A stretch of 64,000 nt of DNA, taken from positions 35,510,826-35,574,825 of the forward strand of contig JAJEKV010000001.1 in assembly GCA_021234155.1 (NCBI GenBank), given 5' to 3'. The position numbers were made by a program, and so were the translations under genes. Positions 12,201 to 23,635 of this stretch are shown piece by piece. Numbering within the stretch: position 1 is the first letter of the stretch; the number at the start of each line of letters is the position of its first letter. The notes under the pieces are model-generated. The model ran no database searches and was not told where the DNA came from. It worked only from the letters and a program-made list of their open reading frames with translations. Source of the DNA: Isoetes taiwanensis. Lineage: Eukaryota; Streptophyta; Lycopodiopsida; Isoetales; Isoetaceae.

Positions 12201-15152
12201 TCTCTTTGAGCCGTGATTAAAAAAAGACAAGATGGGTCATCATTTGACGGCCTTATATCGAGTTACAAATATGCGTAGCTCACATTCCTTCTTCGGCATT
12301 AGAGAGAAACAGATCTTACAAGAAATTAAAGATATTGAGATCATGGCAGTTCTTGGAGGGTTGGAAGGCTGGTTTGCAATGGTTTAAGTCCGGTGATAGG
12401 TGTTCTATTTCTTTTTAGGGCGGCAAACGGAGGAGGATGGCTACTTATATTAACTCTCTCACTCTCCTGCATGGCTCGGAGTTTACGGACCGGGTGCACC
12501 TAAAAGCAAGACCTACACAATCATTTTAAGATTCTTTGCTCGGACATCGCCACCATTTCGTGAGGACATGCAATCAGTCTGGTTAACTAAAGTGCATTCT
12601 ATTGTTTCAGCGGAGCAACGCTCAATTTAGAGACAAATATCACTAGAGACGATCTAGCGCAAATGCAAACCTATTGGAGAAAGGAAAATGTCCAGTCTTG
12701 GACGGTTTCCAAAGAGAATTTTTTCAAGAATATTGGGAGGGATTGGAGATGATATATATAATGCATTTTGTGAATTTAGAAGATACGGTTTGGACAAAAA
12801 TTTTAACACAGTGCTATTTCCCTCATTCCCAAGTGTAAAGAGCCCAAGACCATTTCGGATTGGCGTCCTATAACATTGCTCTACAAATGTATAAGATTTT
12901 GCCAAAGCTCCGGAAGAAGTTGTGTGTTGTTCTTGTTGAGTCAATTTCGGTCCACCCAAACCGGTTCTTGCCTAGAAGGTGTATTCTTGATAATGTTGCA
13001 CCGCCTATGAATGTGTATTGGGCAAAATAAAGGCCCATCGACAGGTATCTCAAACTTGACTTTGCCAAGGCATATGACAAAGGTGGATTGGGGTTTTTAG
13101 AGAAGTGTTTATTGGCTTTAGGGTTTGGTATTCCATTCACAAGAGATGTCATGAAGTTGCATACTTCAGCAAGAAGACAATACTCTTCCGTGGAGAGCCC
13201 CTCGGTTGTCTTTTCCCCGTTGGTAGAGTTCACTGGTTGCTGCCCTTGGCTCCATTTTTTTACAATAATAGTGGCAAGAGGTGCTTTCACAATTATTTTC
13301 TAGTGTTCTTGAGGATGATATGATCGGGGGTCTTCCTATGGAAAAATGGCTCTCAAGAAATTATTAATCAAAGATGCGATGATACCTTTCTATTTTGAAA
13401 GCAGATGCCGATAATCTCCAAAATGCAAAGCTTCCGCATGACACATTTTCCTTAGCCTGGAGTTTTGGCCGGTTGGCAAAAAGTGTTCCGCTTGTGGACT
13501 CTAGATGATGAAGTCCCACCATGTGTTCTTTTGCTTTTCTCGGAAGGTGTTGCCTCATGGGAAGGCAACCAAGCTTCTTGGTATCCCAAAGGTATTCATG
13601 TTTCAACTTATGATGTTTGGGATATAATCGAGGGGTTAAGTGAGGCACCTTTTTTGGTGGGATATGGCTAAGCTATCTATGTCCTGAAGGGTGCAGTTGC
13701 TAACATGTCTTAATAACTAACACACATGTCTATATACTCGCCATTCTTTGCTTCCCACTCAAAGTTTCAGGGAGATTGTGGGTGTTGTTAGAACTTTATC
13801 CGGGGTGGAAATGAAGCAGGGGTAGTGGTGAAGGTTGCACTAAGTGTATAAAACCTAAGTCCGCTTTGGAGGTTTGGGCATGACGCATTTCCATTTGCGT
13901 AGAGTAAGGTTATGATCTCAAATTCATTTGGCGGCCGTAGGTAAGGATGATTCTCCGGTTACGCTTATTGCAACGTGCTCTTACCCTCTGTATCCCTTTG
14001 GTAAAGTCACACTCAAAACCTCGTTCTTCCATGGAGTTTATTTTATGAGTTATGCCCTTATCATAATGCTTCTCCATTCTTAAAGGGATTGTTAGATTCT
14101 GGCATTTGGCCAAAACTTTTTATTCCACATCTCCAACTGCCAGGTATGCTTGATCAGACCTTGTTGGTGGATCCCTCTCCGTAGACAATCAACCACTTTG
14201 CTTTACAAAGGCACCCATTGACTCAAAGACATTGGAAAAGTGCTGAATCTTTAACTATTGCAAAGATGGTATGACTCGTGCCAGCTTGTCGACATGGGAG
14301 GCTTTTCGCTTAAAGTTTCTATTGGGGTGATGGGATAGAGTTCTTTGGCAAAAGTTGCTGATTTTCTATAAATTTATTCTGCCACACCAAGAAGATATTT
14401 TGGTATGGGTTTGTCATGAAGAAATTAAGGAGGCAAACTTGTGAACTCTATGTATCGCTTGTTGCTTGATATCGATATTCTTCCTCCGCCTAATAAGTGG
14501 TCTCTTCAACTTCCTCCTCCTCAATGGGCGTAGGTGTGGTCTTGGGCATGGGACAAGCTACTTCATCCTAAAAGTGGCGCTCTTTTGTGGCGATTCTTCA
14601 TAGGTGTCTGTGGGTTAATGTGCTTGTCCATAAGTTTAACCCTAGAATATCAAATCGTCCAAAAGATGTAAGCGTGGATCCGGTGACCATTGAGCATTGC
14701 TTTTTCATGTGAACACCTTAGACAGTATGGACCGGTTGTTTTCCCTTTTCGTGTTTCACTAACAAGTCAACAACCGCTTTTGGCACTTAACGTACACTGA
14801 CTGAAAGTTACAAGGCCAGGCTTTTCATCTAAAGCGCCAGGATGGTTGCTTTGGACTATTCGAAAAAGATGAAGATTGGTAATCTTCAAAGGTCCGGATG
14901 TGGCGTGATAATCGTGTTCTCCAAGAAGCTCAAGGTTACATTGTAAAGTCATATCATTGTTCTTCACTTGCCCCTCGCAAGAGGCAATTGATTTTTGAGG
15001 AGTTTTGGATGTGCACTCTTATGCTTAGCGTGTTGCTTCACTGTGGGTCTCGCTTATCCACCGAGATTTTATTCCCGGCTTCGCAGATTTATACTTGTAT
15101 TTGACTCTTTGATTGAATAAAGTCCGACGCTCTTCAACAAAAAAAAAAAAAA
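12200..15152 (+). mobile_element. Degenerate LINE with reverse transcriptase and poly(A) tail
   Basis: This is a non-LTR retrotransposon in plus orientation, broken by many stops and frameshifts. Its parts are in the expected order. Near 12.37 kb a block reads LQWFKSGDRCS, like the W.K.GD..S region before the RT. ISDWRPITLL follows near 12.85 kb, then RFLPRRCILDNV near 12.97 kb and LKLDFAKAYDK near 13.05-13.08 kb, the RT core with its aspartate. Further on is HVSTYDVWDIIE, and near 14.56-14.72 kb a zf-RVT-like segment (HPKSGALLWRFF, then IEHCFF.CEH). It ends with TTGAATAAA near 15.11 kb and a 14-A run at 15139-15152. No functional protein can be made. The 5' limit is uncertain. Confidence 0.8.
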
Positions 15153-15990
15153 GAGTCTGATGTCTCCAAGATATATCAGTTGATCCTTGATCCTGCTGAT
15201 CTTAAAACTGCCAGAGTATGGGGTTGTCCTCATGAAGTAGTTGTCAGGACTATTGTTGATGCTTGGCAGGCCTACTGTGCTAAGAAGATTCTTCTTTCCA
15301 GATGGTTATTACTCAATCAAAGTCTTGCCACTAATGAACAAGCAGCTAAGTACAACTAAGTAACTTCAAACCTCTGTCCACTTGGCTGCTTGCAAGTTGA
15401 GACAAACTTGCATGTTTTTCAATGTCCAAGATGAAGTCCCTTCTGATCTTGTTGTGTCAGTAATAACAATATGAGGTTGCTCCATTCAGGATTTCTTGAA
15501 CTTCTTAAGATTTTCGAATGCCTTTCATGGCATCTTGAGAACCTTAGCTCTATGGTCCATTTGAAACTGCTTTGGCCCATAGAAAACATGAGGGCTTAGC
15601 ATATGATACTAATTGGGACACTCTTGGTAGTTTCCATGGTTTATATGCTTTCTTCAAATTGTCACTAGCTAATGCTGGTGATGGTGATAATGACAGAGTT
15701 TGTGACTGAACACTATGACATGGTGATTCCACTTGGGCATGGGAGGTATGATCCTAAGCCCATCTTGGAGAAGTGGACTCGGGGTCAAATTAAGGAGAAA
15801 ATGGTGGTCTTAAACATTATGCCTTTAGGGAGTAAATGCATAGTAGAAATGCTCTGAGCTTTTCTTAGTAGAAGCTGGCTTGGCAAGGCCAATGAATTTC
15901 TTGAGGCAACCAAGTTTCTGGAACACAGGTTAATCTCAGCGATTTCTGAGCCATGCTGTATTTTTTCATGACAAAGCTTAACAATCTAAT
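15153..15990 (+). mobile_element. Possible second LINE fragment
   Basis: It begins directly after the poly(A) tail of the preceding LINE. The frame reads AWQAYCAKKILLSRWLL, then CPLGCLQVETNLHVFQCP, which has the C..C...E...H...C spacing of the zf-RVT domain found C-terminal to plant LINE reverse transcriptases. A later open piece, 15672-15857, contains MPLGSKCIVEM and is not recognised. Stops and shifts interrupt it. The finger spacing is the only real evidence. Confidence 0.4.
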
Positions 15991-17640
15991 TGAGGCACTG
16001 GGATAAATCCACAGCTCCTGCGGTTTCTAATAAAGGATGCATTTTTTTAAGATAAACAATCCGATTCAAATGCACAAACACACAAAGCTATCATTTTGCC
16101 CCTCGAACCCAGTTTCTGTTGAGCAAACGAATTTCTTCCTTTGCTCTATGTTTCCAGTTTTAGACAAGGTCCTTTGCATTCTTGCGTTGTACATGTTTCA
16201 ATTTTATGTATAAAGTGCATCATATTGCAGCCTGTCACATTAGAACCATTCAATTCAACATATAGATTCCAATATGAGCTTTCAACTTTTAAGCATGAGT
16301 TCATTGCATTCCCAATGTAAAAAATTGTAGTTTCCAAATCAAGACTCTTTTGCTAATAAGGGTATAAAGGAAAGGCTGACATAGAGATATCCAGACAGAT
16401 GCCAAACTGGACTTCACCTGCTACAAGAACTTGGAGAACTTTTGTATATGGATCAATGGCCAACATATGGTGCTACAATGCAGATCTGAATTTGAGGTGG
16501 GTGATTACGATGTAGGAAAGATTTTAAGGTGTTAAAACTAAGCAACTTCCTTTTCTATATTATGTAGTAATACAAGCGATGCTAATCGCAGTTCCAAGCA
16601 AAAGCCTCTGATTTAAAATTCCAGTTAAAATTATTGCCTATTATTGCCTGATGAGAATTTCATCTTTTTAAAGAAATGCCTTTTCTCCTTATGGTCTGAT
16701 TTCCTTTATGATCTGAATAATCTAGGAGTCTACAGGAGCTGAGAAAGACAATTTATATTGCCCTGCCCAGATCTGCTTTGGTACTTTCAAATGCCATAAT
16801 TTTTAGGTACGCATGCCAATTTTACCTTAGGTGCATCCTACTGGACCAGTCATTCTACCAAGGGCATTTTCATTGCTGCATTATTCCATGGCCATGACTT
16901 ATATTCTAACATCTTTCTTAGTTGCTATAGCTCCTGCTCAAATATGGAAAGGATATGCAGTGTCAAAGCAAGTCTATCCAGAGTTTGCATCTACTGATAT
17001 CCAGATTTTGTGGTCAAGAGATGCTAGGTTGAGTGGAATCTAATAGGTTAGAATAGATGTGAACTTCGCAGAAGCTATTTTGCATTCATAAAAATTTGAG
17101 GCATTGGATATCGATCTATGTGCTTTTGACAAAATGCAGTTACTTGAATTTCATTCTTATAGACATGCTTCGCTTAATAGATAGGTGTAGACCTGTAAAA
17201 ATAGATACCCCAAGAACTCATAACCCTGGTTGTACTTGCATAGCTTGAGTTATTTGTATCTCATGAGGCTAACCACTTTATGTTAGAGTAAAGGCCGTTA
17301 TTAACTAGGATTGCAAACTTCTATTTCTAGATCCGCCCCTTACCTTCACTAACGAAATGCTTACAATAAAAGAGCATGGGCTTGCAGTCAAATACTTAAA
17401 ACGGAAAGAACAGATTTTTGTGCAATGTTTGTAACATCGTACTGCAACTATTGCTTGATTATTTTTCTTCTTTCTAATGTTTCAAGGACATTATTCCAAC
17501 TAAACTACAGATTTAAGATTGTGGAGCTTAGCAGGGAATGCATGGCCTAAGAAACAAAGGAACTATGCATGAAACATGTATTGCGCTTTGTGCCATAAAG
17601 AAGCAAGGAATTAAATCAAAATTGAGTTATGTAAATGTGT
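15991..17640. other. No recognisable gene
   Basis: A 70-codon open frame at 16831-17043, preceded by an acceptor-like TTACCTTAG, has one hydrophobic stretch but no family resemblance and no partner exon. The rest is ordinary AT-rich intergenic sequence. Confidence 0.45.
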
Positions 17641-17649
17641 TTTATATAT

Positions 17650-18180
17650 GAGTTATACACATGTTTCGTAGACATTACTGTAGAAGATTGGAAATAGAAT
17701 CATTCGATAATGTTTCGTAGACATTACTATAGAAGATTAGAAATAGAATCATTTGATTGTTCGGAACTAAGACCAAATATCTTAAAATGCTATGACCTTG
17801 ACTTACTGCTTAAAAGGCCTTGACAATACAAAATGGCAGAAAGAGATAACTTTTGTTTGCAATACGATACACATGCGACATCCGCGGACAATATAAAATG
17901 GCGTAAAAGAGATAACTTTTGTTTGCAATACATACACATGCGACATTTGCATGAGGTAACTAGCAAAACCACTCGCCATTTTAGACTCTTTAGCATATAA
18001 CAACACAAATATTTAACTATAGCAGCAATCCTTTGGCCGTGAAATTTGATGCAGTCAAATGTTGTACCATTTCTACAATTATAGCATAAGAAGATATTTA
18101 CATTATAAACAATGCACAAGAAAATTTCTTCAAATATAGCATAAGGAGATATTTACATTGTAAACGATGCACAAGAAATA
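17650..18180. repeat. Cluster of three short tandem duplications
   Basis: Three different units are each present twice side by side: about 50 nt (17661-17710 and 17711-17760, sharing ATGTTTCGTAGACATTACT); about 64 nt (17820-17881 and 17884-17947, sharing AGAGATAACTTTTGTTTGC); and about 58 nt (18080-18125 and 18137-18180, sharing GATATTTACATT and GATGCACAAGAAA-like ends). Copies differ by a few substitutions, so the events are fairly recent. Confidence 0.75.
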
Positions 18181-18186
18181 GTTTAT

Positions 18187-19105
18187 ATGTTATATGTTGT
18201 TGTAGAATTTATGCATGTGCATTCCCAAAGTTTAGGTGGAGGAGAGTGTATTATTTCTATTGAACGCTGGTATTTTGGTATTGACATTGCTCCTTGGCAA
18301 TGGTTTCAGGAGACATATGGGTTGTTGGATAAAGATATCACTATATGGGCTTATATAGCAAGTGCTCTTCCTCTAATTAAGAAGGTGGGTACCAAGAGAT
18401 GCCGAACTTTGTTCAAGGTATTAAAGAAGGCAAGAAGCTAGTAAGTTCATGCTACTGCATTGCTTACCTCCTCAAGTACTTTATCACCTTCTCGAAAATG
18501 GCACTTACGTACTTTGCCTTCTCAATGGCAATCCATCCGAACCTTGTTTGGTCTAAATATAATCCTCCAAAGGTAAATGTTCTACTTTGTGTGTGATTCA
18601 TCGCTCTTTGAGAGTTAATCGATGGTTCATCGCTTTAAGCCGAGTAAGCCCACTTTTGCCCAATGCGTGAGCGGTGCATTGAAACATTGGAGCATCTTTT
18701 ATATTTGTGTGCGAGTCGAGTAGTCTTAGGTCCCGCCGCGATTCTCTTTTTGAGTATATTTGATCGCCGGCACTTTCTTTTGGGTATTTATCCAAATCGC
18801 TGGATCGCTTCTAAAAGGATTGCATTTCACATGGCAAAGTCCCGCTAATATGGAGTGTATGGAAGCGAAGGTGAAGAAAGGTCTTTTATGATAAGTGTAT
18901 TTATTCTCAGGTGGTGCTTCAAGAAATTCGTAAGAAGTTGTATAATTGCTTTCAGATCTCCAATTGGCCTGATCGTATTAAAATTCCAATATGGAGTGAT
19001 CATCTAAAAGTGATTGATGCTTCAGGGACATTTCTTACTTCTGGAAGTACTTTGTAATATTTTGAGTGTATAATATGAAGTAAAACACGTTCTTCAAAAA
19101 AAAAT
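18187..19105 (+). mobile_element. LINE 3' fragment with zf-RVT-like domain and A-tail
   Basis: After a frame change near 18.4 kb the reading gives LVWSKYNPPKVNVLL, then around 18.66-18.72 kb CERCIETLEHLLYLC. Together these fit the W...P.KV..L.WR...C..C...ET.EHL...C layout of the zf-RVT domain at the C-terminus of plant LINE ORF2. The fragment ends in TTCTTC and a 9-A run at 19096-19104, similar to the end of the LINE at 15.15 kb. Stops and frameshifts make it nonfunctional, and the RT core is missing, so it looks 5'-truncated. Confidence 0.65.
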
Positions 19106-19189
19106 TTATCCTTAGGATAAGGTATTCATATGCTTAGGCCAATTGAATGGTGGTGTATAAGGATTTAAATACGGTTTATGAACATTTCG

Positions 19190-19523
19190 ACTGCAGATCA
19201 AGTTAAAAGCATGAATCATGTGTGTGTTTTACTTTTGTTGCTCCTTTGCATCTTCTTATATAAAGCATGTATTGCAGACCAAGTTAAAGGCATGAATCAT
19301 GTATGTTTTTGACTTTCATTGCTCCTTTGCATCTTCTTGTATAAACGCATGTATTGCAGAGTGAACTTTAAGGCACACAAGATCTCCAATTAAAGCCACC
19401 CTAGCACAAAATTCCAAGATAGCCTTGCATCAACTAGCTTGAGCCTATGCACATAAGAACCCCAATGAAAGCCACTTTAGCACAAAACTCCTAAATAGCC
19501 TCGCATCACCTAGCTTGAGCCTA
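19190..19523. repeat. Two adjacent tandem duplications
   Basis: A unit of about 84 nt is repeated at 19192-19275 and 19276-19362 (shared GCTCCTTTGCATCTTCTT and GCATGTATTGCAGA). A unit of about 73 nt follows at 19386-19452 and 19460-19523 (shared AGCTTGAGCCTAT). Confidence 0.75.
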
Positions 19524-20045
19524 TATTTCAATTTTAATATTTATGACTTAAGAGACAGCCGGATAGGATGATAAAGTGTAAGTGTAGGTTGGAGTTCGAC
19601 CATGTTTTGAATTTAAAACAACTATCCAAGAGAAGAAAATGCACAAATTCCCCATAGCTTGTAGATAAGACCTATGCTAGGTAAGACCTAGGCCACATAT
19701 CTAGGTAAAATGCGAATGACTTATACAAGGCTCCCTTTAATGCGCATGTGCTATACATATCATATTGTCAAGAGTTTAGCACATGAAAATAGTTATTATC
19801 GTCATGGAAATATAATGATGGTCTGATAAATTATTGAACCTTAATAACCTGGCCCTCAAGTTTTAATGCTGAGATCAAATCTCAGCCATTGGTTGCAGTG
19901 GTATTACCCACCAGTAACACATTAAAAAACCCATGAACACCTAGTTTGTTATGCGAAATAGCCATAAACACCTAGCTTGTTATGAAAACCACCATAAAAC
20001 CACTACAAAACCACCATAAAACTCTCGGTCTCAGGTTGTTAAAGC

Positions 20046-20152
20046 GGATAACACCCTAGAACTCGGGTGTTATGCCCTACTATAACAAACTCGGGCCTCC
20101 AGCCCTCGTTTGTTATAATAGGGCATAACACCCTCGTTCCAGGGTGTTATCC
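20046..20152. repeat. 107-nt near-perfect inverted repeat (foldback)
   Basis: The left arm starts GGATAACACCCTAGAACTCG and the right arm is its complement with about five mismatches over roughly 51 bases; the arms nearly touch at 20099. Each arm also contains its own smaller dyad (ATAACACCC...GGGTGTTAT). RNA from either strand would form a long hairpin. It could be a miniature inverted-repeat element or a small-RNA precursor. It lies about 420 bases upstream of the release factor start codon. Confidence 0.85.
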
Positions 20153-20575
20153 CTCTCATGTTTCAAAAAGCAGAGTACATGCTTCTCAAATTACAAATCA
20201 ACTCTACTTCCTAAAGCATAAGTTTCTAGCTTTTACTTCCTTAGAATTTTGCCTCTTAGATGTTTTCTACTTAAACCCAATACTCTTATTAGTTTATTTA
20301 TCCTATGCCCAATGAAAAGCCCAACAGCATTGGGCACTTTTCCTAGTAGATAGAGTAGCTTTTTTTTAAAGATCAAGAGGCCCTTTAACAAATTGCCCCT
20401 TAACGGGGCAATCCAAAAACACACGGAGTTTTTCTGATTTAAACACCAAGGGTGGTTGTTAAATAATGGATAGTCTAAAATTGCTAAACAATTAGGGCAA
20501 CCTATTATGTGGGTCAGTTGTATGGAAATGAACCAGTTTGTTGGCCAACAGGTTTAATCGGAGGGTTCTTGAGCG

Positions 20576-22828
20576 ATGCGGCGATGGATGCAGCTACGGC
20601 ACCCAATTGTTGCAGCGGCAACCAGTTGCCGCTTCTCGACCTTCGGTATGCCGTCTTATCTTACATACAGCTGCATTAACGCATTTTGCTAAGTCGCTTG
20701 GAAAATATAGATAAGCAACAACCGTTACCGCATGATATGTTGGCTATTCTTGAACGGCGGATGAAAGCAGTGGAAGTTCGGCATCATCAGCTTTCTCAGG
20801 AACTCCTGCAAGTAGTATACTCATTCATTTTGATTGTATTTTTTTTTTAACAAAGAAATTGATTAAGTATCCGCAGCCTTCAATATCCCCTGACGATATG
20901 GCAAAGATAAATAAGGAGCTTAAGAAATTGGACGCCCATCTCAGTGGCATTACAACATTGCGAGAAAAGCAAAAGGCAAGTTCTGTGCTGGATTATGTAG
21001 GCCTCAATGTTTTACATATAGAGGATATTTGATCATTGAGCTAGCAGTGTTCCAATATAGATTGCGGGTCGTATTTGTAATCCCATTGAAGATGAATCAA
21101 ATCCTATTTTTGTAAATGTTGCTCTGTCGTGTCAAACAAAATTGGAAATTGCTGCAAATGCTTTTGTCTTTCAGCTCGTTTTCATGTTTCCTAAACAAAA
21201 ACTCCTTATTGGCCAGGAGATTGGTGAGTTGAAAGCTTTACTTAATGATTCAAAGGAGGATGAGGATATGCGGAAGCTGGCAGCAGATGAAATGAAAGCT
21301 GCAAGCAAAGAAGAAATTGAATTTCAGCATGAAATACTCCTTGGGATGCTTCCAAAAGATGAGGCAGATAACAGAGGATGTATTTTAGAAGTCAGAGCAG
21401 GTAATTGGTTGCCCTTCAAAGTTGAAGTCCAATTTAATCAGCATTGAAGCTTTAAATAAACTTTTTAATCATATTGGCAGGCGCGGGCGGGGAAGAAGCC
21501 TCTTTATTTGCGATGGACCTATTTAAGATGTATGCTAGTAAACTATCATCTTTCTGAAGTTTGGATCCTTTCCTTGTAGCTTAGCTGTGTTTGTTTTTTG
21601 GGCAGGTATGAACGATATGCCGAAAACAACTCTTGGACTTTTGAGGTTATGGACATCAATGAGACGGAGGTTCGGGGTTATAAGGTGCAAAGTTTGCCCT
21701 TGCCTAATGGTGTGTTGTGTTGTGCTCGAGTAATTTGTCATTCTGGGATTTTGTTTCTGCAGGAGGCCAGTGCATCTATATCAGGGACTGGAGCATTTGG
21801 TAAGCTGAAATTTGAAAGTGGTGTGCATCGTGTTCAGGTATCTAATTTTTCTTGAGTCTTGTTTATTGAAATGTATATCATACTATTTTGGCTACCTTGT
21901 TTGCAGCGAGTTCCTTTAACTGAGAAAGGTGGCCGAACTCACACTAGCACAGCTTCCGTTGCAGTCCTTCCTCAAGCTGATGAGGTCTTCACCAGGTCTA
22001 TATATATCTTTGCTAAATGTTAGCAATCAAGGTTGGGTTCGGTTGGGTTTGGAAGAGCTGTTGCTTTTTGTGGATCTATGCACAGTTTTTAGTCACATGC
22101 CTTCTTAAATTATTGTACTTTCTTTAAGTATTAAAGCATGAGTTAGGGAGTAAAAACATGGAAGACTAACAAATAAAAGTTACTAGTGTGATGGTAAATT
22201 TTGTTCTAATGTTCTGTCATCCAGGTTGATGTGCAATTAAACAATGACGACATGCGAATTGACACTTACCGGGCTGGTGGAGCTGGCGGTCAGCATGTGA
22301 ATACAACTAGCAGTGCTGTCCGTATAACCCATATCCCATCTGGGATTGTTGTTGCCATCCAAGATGAGAGATCACAACACAAGGTAATATGAACAGTGTG
22401 CACAAGGACAATTTTTGCCACTGTTACGCTGAGCATGCTTGCATGATGTTACAGAACAAAGCAAAGGCGCTTAAGATTTTGCGCGCGAAGTTATTTGAAA
22501 TGGAGAGGCATAAACTGGCATCCAGCAGGTCGGAGTTAAGGCAAGAGCAGGTAGGTTTAATCCAAAGGACTAGTCTTGAACTCGCCATTATTCTCATTTT
22601 CTAACAATGCCTTCTGGCATGCATTTGGTATGCAAGATTGGTAGCTGTGACAGATCTGAACGGATCCGCACATATAATTTTGCACAAGGACGTGTCACAG
22701 ATCACCGTGTGGGAATGACACAACATTCAATTGAGCAAATCTTACAGGGCGAGGGTCTTGATGCCTTTATTGATGCCCTTCAAATGAAACAAGAAGTAGA
22801 TGCTCTTGCTTCTCTAAGGGTTTCTTGA
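20576..22828 (+). CDS. Mitochondrial peptide chain release factor 1 (11 exons)
   Basis: A class-I release factor that recognises UAA/UAG and triggers peptidyl-tRNA hydrolysis in mitochondria. Exons read by eye: 20576-20645, 20711-20811, 20877-20975, 21217-21400, 21481-21529, 21606-21684, 21763-21837, 21907-21984, 22225-22383, 22455-22550, 22637-22828, giving 393 residues with consistent phases. The N-terminus [20 protein letters not shown] is arginine-rich without acidic residues, as in a mitochondrial presequence. An N-terminal coiled region (LAILERRM onward) precedes the PCRF domain ([20 protein letters not shown]). RVPLTE carries the PxT stop-codon motif typical of RF1, not the SPF of RF2, at about residues 222-224. 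The catalytic GGQ is in exon 9 (22285-22293, about residue 266). All introns are GT-AG except intron 3, which starts GCAAGT. No break is visible. A plastid RF1 is less likely from the VPLTE and FIDAL sequence style. Confidence 0.93.
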
Positions 22829-23240
22829 CGCACATGCGGTGCCATTTCACACGTACTGTTGGTTGTTTTGCTATGAACTTGATTATGCATCTTTACGTTC
22901 AGTAAAAGTTTCTGAAGCAAGGGGAGAAAGTCTTTACTCCCCTTTTACCCTCTTATCTCAAAAATTGTCTTCTGCTTGACTAAAAGCAGCTTCGTGGATA
23001 CGATCAATAAAGACCTCTGAGGGAACAATCTTTTGTCTCTATTTATTGGTGCACGGAGACAACCTTGGTGTTGCCAACTAGGAGCGGAACCCAAGTAGAC
23101 AAATAGCACTTATCGTATTTAAGATGGGGTATCTTAAATTTTTCTGATTGTTAGTAGGTAAATGGAGCCAGTAATGTAAGTTTCATTGGCTCAGTAAAAA
23201 TGATTTAAAACTGTGTGAACAATTAAAGTTGAGGATCTGG
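22829..23240. other. Downstream flank of the release factor gene
   Basis: It presumably holds the 3' untranslated region. Possible poly(A) signals are AT-rich and not distinctive. No other gene is seen. Confidence 0.4.
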
Positions 23241-23419
23241 TTGAAATCTTAACATTGGTATTGCAATGGCCAACAATGATCTAATAGAACTAAGTAGCAA
23301 CCTTCCCTTCCCTCACCATAAAGTAACAGGTTGAAATCTTGACATTGGTATTGCAATTGCCAACAATGATCTAATAGAACTAAGTAGCTGCCTTCCCTTC
23401 CCTCACCATAAAGGAACAG
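23241..23419. repeat. Tandem duplication, period 91 nt
   Basis: Two copies of about 90 nt lie head to tail (shared TTGAAATCTT.ACATTGGTATT and CCTTCCCTTCCCTCACCAT). They differ at only a handful of positions. Confidence 0.9.
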
Positions 23420-23540
23420 ATGGTGATATTTCTTAAAACTACGGCCCATTTTATGTCCAGCGATAGTCCTCTTGATGGTCACCTGATTTCTAACATTAGG
23501 GCCGAGGAATTTCTTGGATGTTTCAGCTTCAACGTTTATA

Positions 23541-23635
23541 GGCCAAGAGCAGGCCATTTCGCCTAGTAAGGGCCTGGCGAGCCCGTTAGGGCGAGCCAAC
23601 GGGATCGCCCTAGGCGAAATGGCCTGCTCTTGGCC
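23541..23635. repeat. Perfect 26-bp inverted repeat with nested inner stem
   Basis: The arms 23541-23566 (starting GGCCAAGAGCAGGCC) and 23610-23635 are exact complements. The 43-nt loop contains a second stem, CCCGTT facing AACGGG, and a direct repeat GGCGAGCC. No target-site duplication is evident. It is GC-rich, unlike its surroundings. Confidence 0.9.
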
